The notes under the pieces are model-generated. The model was not told the DNA's origin, searched no databases, and saw nothing but the letters and a program-made list of their open reading frames with translations. Below, piece by piece: positions 23,219-30,340 of a DNA stretch of 64,000 bases. The position numbers and the translations under genes are program-made. Origin of the DNA: DATJBF01 sp035515475. Its GTDB lineage: Bacteria > Verrucomicrobiota > Verrucomicrobiia > Palsa-1439. Positions within the stretch are counted from its first letter, which is position 1; every line of letters starts with the position of its first letter. The DNA lies in NCBI GenBank assembly GCA_035515475.1, contig DATJBF010000005.1, positions 71,338 through 135,337 on the forward strand, read 5' to 3'.

Positions 23219-24771
23219 CTCTGGCCTTTCCAGGCGTCGCCCAGATCTTCGGACGGATGCTGAAACTCGAAACCTTGGGCGCTCAACGTTTTCAAGTCCG
23301 TTCCCGGTCCTTGCGCGATGATTGTATGACAACTATTGCAGTCTGCCGAGATCGTTTTGCGTTCGGCTTGTGGTGAGCCTGCCGAACCCGCTTGTGGTGA
23401 GCCTGTCGAATCCACCTGTGGTGAGCCTGTCGAATCCACGGCGGCGTGCTCGCCGTCGTGACAGCGGAAACAGCCGGGCCATTGGAAGTGGCCGATGTTG
23501 TTCGGATACACTTTCCAGGAGGATCTCATCTCGGGGAAGAAATTTTCGCGATAGATCTTCTGCACCTCGATGATGGCGCGGTGGATGGTCGCGGGGTCGG
23601 ACGAGGCATATTTCTTGGAGAGTGAGTCGGCAATCTTTTGCAGGGCTTCCGGCGTCGTCTGGTAGTCGGCGGCGAGTGCGTCGACCGCATTTTTCTTGAT
23701 CGAGGGCAATGCCGGATCGATCCGCCCCAGCGACAGCGCAATGTCCACCGCCTCGTCGGGCGAGAGGAAGATATGCGTGGGCCGGTTGTGGCAATCGATG
23801 CAATCCATCCGCCGGATCGCCGCGCTGGTGATCTGGTCCGGTTTCAGTTTGCTGTCCTTCGCCTCGTAAACGGTCACGTGACCCTGGCGGTCGGTGATCC
23901 GCACCCAGGGAATCACCTGGCGCGCTTCATCGGTGGCGATGTACTCGACTTTGTTGGCCACGTTCATATGCCAGTGGATGCCGCCGACGGGGCCGTGGGT
24001 CGGGTCGCCGCCGCCGACCTTGAGCAACATCTGGATCGTCCACGGGCTGTTCTTTTCGTCGTACTTGAAATGCGTGCGCACCTTCTCGATCGCACCGTAG
24101 AACTTCTGCGGCCAATGGCATTGCTCGCAGGTCTCCTGGGCCGGCCGCAGGTTCTTGACCGGGGTCGGAATCGGGCGCGGATATTTGTCGAACAACGTGG
24201 CGTAGACCTGGTAGCTCCCCGATAATTTCGATTTCACAAACCAGGTCGCGCCCGGGCCGATGTGGCACTGCACGCATTCGACCCGCGCGTGCGACGAGTT
24301 GTGGTAGGCCGTGAACTCCGGTTTCATCACTGCGTGACAGGTCTGCCCGCAGAACTGGACGGACTCGGTGAACTCATACGTCCGATAACTGCCGAGGGCC
24401 GTGAACAGCAGGAACACGAACGTGACCACCACCACGATGATGAAGGCCCGGCGCTGGCGCGGGATGTTGAGATCGATGCGCGGGAGACGCGGGATTTGGC
24501 CCGGCAAGACCCGCCGCCGCTGGCGCCGTTCCAAAAGCACGCCGATCAGAATGAGCAGCAAACCCGCGAACAAAAATCCCGGCGCAATCAGATACGTCAG
24601 GATACCCATGTACGGATTGCTGAACCCCGCGAAGAAATCGATGGCAATGAGACACACGACCGCGAAGAAACTGCAGGCGGCGAGAATGATGCCGGACAGA
24701 CTGATCCAATTCTGAATCAGCGGCGGAACCTTGCCTGCTCCCGGATTCGGTTGCGTGCTCTCCTCGGGCAT
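23185..24771 (-). CDS. Heptahaem cytochrome c, NapC/NirT-like
   Basis: 528 residues. Two N-terminal spans (about 20-45 and 58-80) and a third (about 108-128) are followed by a NapC/NirT-like domain whose first haem site is CGQTCH (CxxxCH) and then CVQCH, CEQCH, CIDCH; CFRCH, CNSCH and CSDCH complete seven. NapC proteins oxidise quinol, so this may be a second quinol entry point or the haem bridge of the bc complex. Three tandem 24-bp repeats (23368-23439) are read in frame between haems 5 and 6, giving repeated STGSPQ peptides. It is the first gene of the operon ending at 19665. Confidence 0.82.
   Translation of the reverse strand: MPEESTQPNPGAGKVPPLIQNWISLSGIILAACSFFAVVCLIAIDFFAGFSNPYMGILTYLIAPGFLFAGLLLILIGVLLERRQRRRVLPGQIPRLPRIDLNIPRQRRAFIIVVVVTFVFLLFTALGSYRTYEFTESVQFCGQTCHAVMKPEFTAYHNSSHARVECVQCHIGPGATWFVKSKLSGSYQVYATLFDKYPRPIPTPVKNLRPAQETCEQCHWPQKFYGAIEKVRTHFKYDEKNSPWTIQMLLKVGGGDPTHGPVGGIHWHMNVANKVEYIATDEARQVIPWVRITDRQGHVTVYEAKDSKLKPDQITSAAIRRMDCIDCHNRPTHIFLSPDEAVDIALSLGRIDPALPSIKKNAVDALAADYQTTPEALQKIADSLSKKYASSDPATIHRAIIEVQKIYRENFFPEMRSSWKVYPNNIGHFQWPGCFRCHDGEHAAVDSTGSPQVDSTGSPQAGSAGSPQAERKTISADCNSCHTIIAQGPGTDLKTLSAQGFEFQHPSEDLGDAWKGQRCSDCHNGTSM
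23368..23439. repeat. Three tandem 24-bp GTGGTGAGCCTG repeats in a cytochrome gene
   Basis: Three units each carrying TGGTGAGCCTGYCGAAYCC. This word is a common interspersed repeat in environmental genomes; here its 24-bp period keeps the frame and adds eight residues per copy. Confidence 0.8.
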
Positions 24772-24834
24772 GTTGCGCCGGCGATTATTAGCGTTGTCGC
24801 GCGGGTTGCGTCAAGCGTTCCATCGACTGATGAA

Positions 24835-24917
24835 GGTAGGGACGCGCTCCGGCGCGTCCACGGGTCATTGGGACGCGGTGCCCCGCGTCCGTGGCCGCGC
24901 CGCAGCGCAGCCCTACC
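24835..24917. repeat. Interspersed palindromic element GGTAGGG...CCCTACC
   Basis: Outer arms GGTAGGG and CCCTACC enclose two hairpins, GGACGCG..CGCGTCC and GGACGCGG..CCGCGTCC. It lies in the divergent region between the cytochrome operon and ahbAB. Confidence 0.65.
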
Positions 24918-24983
24918 AAGGCTGTTCCTTGATGCCTCCCCAATCTCGACTCGACAAACTGTCCGTGATAAAAGGCGCCCAAG

Positions 24984-26021
24984 ATGAAATCCGCTGGCGA
25001 CACGGTAGAAGTCGCATTGCTGAATCAAATCCAGACCGAGGTTCCGGTCGCGGAACATCCGTTTGCCGAACTCGGTCGCAAGATCGGCGCGACCGAAGAA
25101 CAGGTGATTCAGCGGCTGGAATCGCTCAAATCGGCCGGCATCATCCGCCAGATCAGCGCCATTTTCGACACGCGCAGCCTAGGCTACGCGTCCAGCCTCG
25201 TGGGGGCGCGCGTCGACCCGGCGCGCGTGGACGAGGCCGCCGCCGTCATCAGCCAACATCCCGGCGTCAGCCACAATTATCTCCGGAACCACACGTTCAA
25301 TCTCTGGTACACCATCGCCGTCTCGCCGTTGAGTAAGCTGGGATTGGAGAAAACCGTCGAGATTCTGCACCGCGAATCCGGCGCCGAATCGACCCGGCTG
25401 TTGCCTACGCTCAAGCTCTACAAGATCGGAGTGAAATTCGACGTCGGCGGAGACGAATCGCGTCCCGACGATCAGGACGCGCCGCCGTACACCGAAACCA
25501 ACCGCGCCGCCGACACGGCGCTCACGCCGGCCGAGATCGAGTTTGTTCGCGTCATGCAGCGGGATTTGCTGCTGAAACCGACGCCGTTCGTCGATTACGC
25601 GCGCGAACTCGGTATCTCGTTTGCCGAATTGCAGGCGATGCACCGGCGGTTCCTCGACACCGGCAAAATGCGGCGGTTCGCCGCGGTGCTGCACCATCGC
25701 CAAGCCGGGTTTAAGGCCAACGCCATGGGCGTCTGGGCCGTGCCCGGTGCTGACGCGGAAGTGGACAGGGTGGGGGAGACGATGGCCGGTTTCCGGGTTG
25801 TCAGTCATTGTTACAAGCGTCCGATTTATCCCGACTGGCCGTACAACATTTTCACGATGGTCCACGGCAAGACTCGGGAGGCATGCGAGCAAACGTTGCG
25901 TGCCATCGCCGAAAAGACCGGCATACGAGATCGCTCCGCTCTTTACAGCGCCAAGGAATACAAGAAGGTCCGCGTCCGGTATTTCACGACCGAAGAAGAA
26001 ACGTGGGAACGACAACACTGA
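24984..26021 (+). CDS. ahbAB: AhbA-AhbB fusion, sirohaem decarboxylase
   Basis: 345 residues with two Lrp/AsnC-like halves. The first (about 5-150) has a winged-helix part and IRQISAIFDTRSLGYASSLV; the second (about 175-340) has MRRFAAVLHHRQAGFKANAM and ends in an RAM-like domain. These are the marks of AhbA and AhbB (related to NirDLGH), which together convert sirohaem to 12,18-didecarboxysirohaem. In most organisms they are two proteins. With HemA (16020) and AhbD (1-871) the window codes for several steps of the alternative haem route; AhbC is not seen. AAAGG lies upstream of the ATG. The gene diverges from the cytochrome bc operon. Confidence 0.88.
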   Translation: MKSAGDTVEVALLNQIQTEVPVAEHPFAELGRKIGATEEQVIQRLESLKSAGIIRQISAIFDTRSLGYASSLVGARVDPARVDEAAAVISQHPGVSHNYLRNHTFNLWYTIAVSPLSKLGLEKTVEILHRESGAESTRLLPTLKLYKIGVKFDVGGDESRPDDQDAPPYTETNRAADTALTPAEIEFVRVMQRDLLLKPTPFVDYARELGISFAELQAMHRRFLDTGKMRRFAAVLHHRQAGFKANAMGVWAVPGADAEVDRVGETMAGFRVVSHCYKRPIYPDWPYNIFTMVHGKTREACEQTLRAIAEKTGIRDRSALYSAKEYKKVRVRYFTTEEETWERQH

Positions 26022-26044
26022 GTAGAACACGCTCCTCACGATTT

Positions 26045-26126
26045 GTCATTTTGAGCGAAGCGAAGAATCTCTCTTTTTTTCGCGATCTCTCAAACGACTG
26101 AGACCCTTCGCTGCGCTCAGGGTGAC
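26045..26126. repeat. Interspersed inverted repeat (TGAGCGAAGCGAAG type)
   Basis: Arms at 26045-26071 and 26100-26126 are imperfect inverted copies around TGAGCGAAGCGAA / TTCGCTGCGCTCA. This element is widespread in environmental bacterial genomes. It fills the space between ahbAB and the cupin gene. Confidence 0.8.
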
Positions 26127-26195
26127 ACCCCATCGTCGTTCCCGGAGCGGTTGCCCTAGAAGAGTTTGTGTTACAATACCGACCGGAGAATCATC

Positions 26196-26543
26196 ATGGC
26201 GCGCAAACAATCAACCGCATCCCGGAAGAGTTTCACCACACAACCCACCCGCCCCGCCGCTCTCGTGGATTACCAATCCGACGCCATCGTCAGCCGCGAA
26301 GTGCTGAAGAAGAAAACCGGTTCGGTCACGCTGTTCGCGTTCGACGCCGGGCAGGGGCTGAGCGAGCACACCGCGCCGTTCGACGCGTTGGTACAGGTGC
26401 TGGACGGCGAAGCCGAGATCACCATCGCCGGCAAACGTCACCGGGTGTCAGCGGGCGAATTGATCCTGATGCCCGCGAACCGTCCCCACGCCCTGAAAGC
26501 CGTCCACCGCTTCAAAATGATGCTTGTTATGATCCGGTCGTGA
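26196..26543 (+). CDS. Small cupin-fold protein
   Basis: 115 residues, one cupin barrel: GLSEHTAPFDALVQVLDGEA and HRVSAGELILMPANRPHALK correspond to the two conserved cupin motifs with metal-binding His. No substrate can be assigned; small cupins of this form are often annotated as sensors or isomerases. The start at 26196 has GGAG at a good distance and removes an unrelated ten-residue extension. The last 138 bp recur at 28254-28391. Confidence 0.8.
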   Translation: MARKQSTASRKSFTTQPTRPAALVDYQSDAIVSREVLKKKTGSVTLFAFDAGQGLSEHTAPFDALVQVLDGEAEITIAGKRHRVSAGELILMPANRPHALKAVHRFKMMLVMIRS

Positions 26544-26575
26544 GAGCTTTGCTCACGGATTGTAGATCCAACGAT

Positions 26576-28081
26576 TCATTGGTCGCGGTTGTTGCCTGTT
26601 TCAGACTCTCTCCTGATTCGGACCAGAATCTGATCTGTGCCGCTCACGGGGACATCGTCTGATATCAGGTTGACCGCCAGCTTTGAATCGACAGCGTCGC
26701 CCAGGCCCTCGCGCAGTATGACAACAGTCGCTTTTCCAGAACTGCTGCCCTGCGGAATCGTCAGGGGATTGGGCATCACAAAAACGTTTCGCCCCGGAAC
26801 GAGGTCGCCCTGTTCGGGTAGTGCCAGCACTACGGACAGATCTCGTGGCGCAACACTATTCAACTTCACTGCAAGATCGATTGCCCGAGTGCGTTCATTC
26901 GATCTGAGAACCACATCCTTCGCCGGCGGCTCCTGAAAGGATACGGAAAGACCTTTCGTTTCCTCCGGGTTGTGCCTGCCGGTTAACCGAGAATCAGGTC
27001 GCGCACCCGAATTGCCCGGCAGGCATCTGGATCTGGTTGGGGCGTCAACGATGCTTTCGAGCACTTTATTGGGGAGATACTCGAACGTGTTTTTGTTGAA
27101 CGCAATGAGCGCGTCAAAGGCTCGCCGTCTGTCGTACGGGACAAAGTCGTCCTTCAAGTTCCCAGCGCGCGCCGACTGGATCTCAGCCATCAGGACGTCA
27201 GTCCCCGAATCAAAACTGAAGTCGGCGAACGACACCGTTTTCCGCAGGCCGGAATTCAGTGCTCGATAATGAATCCGGTGATTGCGAGGATCGTAGACCA
27301 CCTGATACTGTGAATTGCTCTGTCGTACGTCGTCCAGAATGTTGAAGCCGTAGTCCACGAGCGAATCACCCGACACATTCAAGCGGTCGGTTTTCTCGGC
27401 CACGTGGAGAAACCTGCAACAGGAACTGGTCACGCGGTAGGGAGCCCGTTTCTCCACCGGCAGTCGCTTCTGCTCCGTCAGATAAGCCAACAGATGCTCG
27501 TAGGTATCGTTTGTCAGGACAGCATAGGGCAACGCATCGCCCGTGTAGGTTTTGCAGTGGCTATCGACGTACTCAACAACCATCGACGCACCAGAGCTGT
27601 CGCATAACAAAAAGTGGCTGTCGCCAATACTTCGGCTGGAAATGCGTATGTGCTTCATGCTCTCCAGCACGTCATGGAGCGTCGCCGAGTTGTCCAATTG
27701 GTACTGAATCCATCCGTTCTCGTCGATGGGGAGGCGGTCGTCGGGTTTCGGAAACCTGGTCTCATCCAAACCGAGCGAAAGGACGACCAGGCCGGCTTCG
27801 TTCATCCCGTCATGGGGCCAGTCCCGCCCCACCAGATTGAAGGTGATACTGCCGTATTTCGACACCCACCGAGCAGGCTTCTCGGCATAGAGGAGAAACC
27901 GCTCGCGCTCGACATTCCGCTTGTTCACGTAGATGTGTCCGGCTCCGAACTGAAAATCAAAGCTAAAGCACACGACGTGACCATTCGTTCCGACCATGGA
28001 GAATGCCGTGCAAGCAAATGTGCTCTGTCGAGCTGAGGCGATCAGGACAGCGAAGCCCAATAATTTAGCGAAGGTTCTCAT
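26576..28081 (-). CDS. Exported linear-amide Ntn hydrolase (choloylglycine hydrolase family)
   Basis: 501 residues. A signal peptide ends just before Cys24 (QSTFA-CTAFSMVG), so signal cleavage would expose the catalytic N-terminal Cys of the penicillin V acylase/bile-salt hydrolase family. Family features follow: GHVVCFSFDFQFG, MNEAGLVVLSLGL and a late NDTYEHL. The hydrolase core of about 330 residues is followed by about 150 residues of beta-rich sequence (AVKLNSVAPRDLSVVLALPE) that looks Ig-like. Substrates of extracellular relatives include acyl-homoserine lactones, bile salts and penicillin V; none can be picked here. It lies antisense between the intact and truncated cupin copies. Confidence 0.82.
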   Translation of the reverse strand: MRTFAKLLGFAVLIASARQSTFACTAFSMVGTNGHVVCFSFDFQFGAGHIYVNKRNVERERFLLYAEKPARWVSKYGSITFNLVGRDWPHDGMNEAGLVVLSLGLDETRFPKPDDRLPIDENGWIQYQLDNSATLHDVLESMKHIRISSRSIGDSHFLLCDSSGASMVVEYVDSHCKTYTGDALPYAVLTNDTYEHLLAYLTEQKRLPVEKRAPYRVTSSCCRFLHVAEKTDRLNVSGDSLVDYGFNILDDVRQSNSQYQVVYDPRNHRIHYRALNSGLRKTVSFADFSFDSGTDVLMAEIQSARAGNLKDDFVPYDRRRAFDALIAFNKNTFEYLPNKVLESIVDAPTRSRCLPGNSGARPDSRLTGRHNPEETKGLSVSFQEPPAKDVVLRSNERTRAIDLAVKLNSVAPRDLSVVLALPEQGDLVPGRNVFVMPNPLTIPQGSSSGKATVVILREGLGDAVDSKLAVNLISDDVPVSGTDQILVRIRRESETGNNRDQ

Positions 28082-28253
28082 CCTGGTCCGCATCACCAAA
28101 TCGTCTTGTCCCATCGCGCCCATTGCAGCATAAAGACGAACCAGCGGCTGGAACGGATACTGGCAAAGTGCGCGGACATGGGCAAGGGAATTGGAGTTGT
28201 CAGCGGTCAGCTATCAGCTTTCGGCGGTCAGCCACCAACGATCGAGTCCGGCC

Positions 28254-28391
28254 GGCGAAGCCGAGATCACCATCGCCGGCAAACGGCACCGCGTTCCGAC
28301 GGGAGAGCTGATCGTGATGCCCGCGAACCGTCCCCACGCCCTGAAAGCCGTCCACCGCTTCAAAATGATGCTCATCATGTTCCGGTCGTGA
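28254..28391 (+). pseudogene. Truncated second copy of the cupin gene (3' end only)
   Basis: 138 bp aligned without gaps to 26406-26543 with about 14 differences, ending at the same TGA. Most differences keep the residue or are conservative (VSAGELILM against VPTGELIVM). The 5' part is replaced by GTCAGCGGTCAGC-type repeat DNA. It was probably a working paralogue before it was truncated. Confidence 0.8.
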
Positions 28392-28521
28392 GGAGACGGT
28401 AGTCCACGAAAACCTTCGGGGTGGACACTGGGTTGCCGGCTAACAGAAGATTGTGTCAAACGCGAGTTCGCGCTGTAACGCGGGTGGTTCGCGGATGCGT
28501 AAGCGAGACCCTAAAGCTGCG

Positions 28522-30282
28522 TTACCGGCCCCAAGGCAGATTGGTCCTCCACGCATCAGTTTTTCTCAAGGATGCGCGCCTACTGATTACGCGTTGCCAA
28601 TCGCTGTTGTCTTGTTTCGAGGCGTAGATGATGTCCACTGCGTTCGGTGCGTCCACTGATTCAACTTGGGCCATCGTGACCGCCTGCTTCTGGCCTTGAG
28701 CCGTTTCGGCGATTACTTTGGCCGCAAATGGTTGTATCGTCATACCTACATCGGCAGGGAGCACGGGGAGACCGAGTTCCTTTGACAGAGACGCTGCCAG
28801 TACAATCCTTTTGCTTTTTAGCTCGTACCCCATCTCAGATATAAGTATCCCACTCGGCGAGAGTTCTTTCGCTAAGTAACCAACCCCCAATATGCCGAGG
28901 TGATTTCCATATCGACATTCCCGAGGCGGAAGATCCGCGGGGATCTTCCCGAGGATTCTACGGAAATACAGAAGCGCATCTAACTCGCTTTCTGTTGTGC
29001 CACCAACGTTGCATAGGGCGACAAGTCGGGCGGGATGGTCTCGCTTGACCACACTCCTGTAAGCATCGAGAACCCCTTCGTCTAGCGCCGTATCAGAAGT
29101 ATACAGCAGAGCCCCCTTCTGTCTCCCGCTGCGCCGCACAAAGAAAAGGCCAAACCCCATGTTCCTGCCAATGCAGTCACGATGAACAGTGGGCAACGCT
29201 GTCACGACAATGCCGTTTGAAAGTGGCCACTTGTCACCAGGACGCACAATCTTCAGCTCAAGATAATCCGAACTTGCACCCAAGTTGATCACTCCCGATA
29301 GATAGGTGTAGGCAGACAAGCTCAGGGTCAGTCGTACTCGCCTCTGTCCGTCTCCACGCCCAGGCTCGGCCCGTAAAGTGAAAGCGGAGCGGGAATGTGA
29401 AGTGCGCGGACCGACGTGGCGCTGCTCATAAACGGCGGTTAGCAGGTTAGGGCAGTCGGCCAAGTGGTCCGGATGCGCATGAGTAATGATGATTTCTTGG
29501 ATCATATCCAATGATAGATCTGACTTCAGGAATGTTCTTGTGAAGTCGAAACCTGGATCGACAACTACGCCCTCTGTGCCCGTCCAGAGAAACAGGCCTC
29601 CTCCGTAATCCGATTCCACATTGAATATTGGGGAGAATGAATTGAACCGCTTCAGATGGAAAAGGGTCGGAGCTGTCGGCCTAATCTCCTTGGGGGTCGG
29701 CTTGTTTGCACTGAGTAGTTGATTCTCCTCTTCGTTTCTTGCCTCTACAATGCCAAGCCCCAATTCGGTCAATACCTCAAAACCGTATGTGTCTCCTCGG
29801 TACACCTTCAGCGCATCACGCCAAAATGGGGGCGGCTGTAGATTTTCGAAGTCGGACGGCCGCAACTGGCAGTGTCTGCAACCGTTCTGTCCAAGAGCGT
29901 AATACACGTTAGCAGCCAATGGATTGTCAAAACGGGTATCCAGTAGGCTGGCGACTTTCAGGCTGACGGCACGGCATGTACTAATCGACTCTCGGAACTC
30001 GCGCACCAAAGCGAGAAAGGTAGATTCTTCCCCCTTTTCCCCGGCTTCGATCAATGCAGTGAGTTTGAGCAGAGGAACAACGGCAGCCCCAAGGGGTGGC
30101 AGATGTACTGGATGCTTCGCACTCGACCCGGTGTGTAGTTGAAGGCAAGTGTTATATGCCCATTCGAAACGATCATCGGCCTTGGTCACGCCGTCAACGA
30201 AGGCATGGTACTGCTCACGTGAGACGAGTCCTTGCTTGTGCAGATGTTCGATTGTCTCCAAGTACTGCTGTGCGGTTAACAT
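28522..30282 (-). CDS. Metallo-beta-lactamase-fold hydrolase with helical N-terminal domain
   Basis: 586 residues. Residues 1-190 are mostly helical, with a CRHC pair at 135-138, and match nothing I recognise. The MBL domain begins near 215: VVDPG (240-244), the metal motif HAHPDH (268-273), a third His at 367, Asp in TSD (397) and a final His in GNH (461), so both metal sites are complete. The order suits the nuclease/tRNase Z-like or generic MBL fold and not a classical lactamase. It follows an NTPase gene by 58 bases on the same strand, and both have lower GC and more AGA, ATA and TTA codons than the flanking genes. I infer a two-gene unit with the MBL protein as effector. Confidence 0.78.
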   Translation of the reverse strand: MLTAQQYLETIEHLHKQGLVSREQYHAFVDGVTKADDRFEWAYNTCLQLHTGSSAKHPVHLPPLGAAVVPLLKLTALIEAGEKGEESTFLALVREFRESISTCRAVSLKVASLLDTRFDNPLAANVYYALGQNGCRHCQLRPSDFENLQPPPFWRDALKVYRGDTYGFEVLTELGLGIVEARNEEENQLLSANKPTPKEIRPTAPTLFHLKRFNSFSPIFNVESDYGGGLFLWTGTEGVVVDPGFDFTRTFLKSDLSLDMIQEIIITHAHPDHLADCPNLLTAVYEQRHVGPRTSHSRSAFTLRAEPGRGDGQRRVRLTLSLSAYTYLSGVINLGASSDYLELKIVRPGDKWPLSNGIVVTALPTVHRDCIGRNMGFGLFFVRRSGRQKGALLYTSDTALDEGVLDAYRSVVKRDHPARLVALCNVGGTTESELDALLYFRRILGKIPADLPPRECRYGNHLGILGVGYLAKELSPSGILISEMGYELKSKRIVLAASLSKELGLPVLPADVGMTIQPFAAKVIAETAQGQKQAVTMAQVESVDAPNAVDIIYASKQDNSDWQRVISRRASLRKTDAWRTNLPWGR

Positions 30283-30340
30283 ACCGCATATATACCGGAC
30301 TAAGGCACACTCCAGTAAATCGCACGGGCTATCTTCCACC

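Noticed and set aside
24952..24964. TGACAA-type repeat before ahbAB (CGACAAACTGTCC)
   Set aside because: Three mismatches and only 20 bases from the ATG; no sigma-54 promoter in register, so not counted as a site.
26045..26126. Hairpin as an intrinsic terminator of ahbAB
   Set aside because: The element is a common interspersed repeat; its T-run lies inside the loop and not after the stem.
26044..28521. Insertion sequence or composite transposon around the amidase
   Set aside because: The direct repeats are cupin coding sequence, and no transposase or terminal inverted repeats are present.
28522..30282. Classical beta-lactamase
   Set aside because: No signal peptide; the length, N-terminal domain and GNH motif do not fit class B lactamases.
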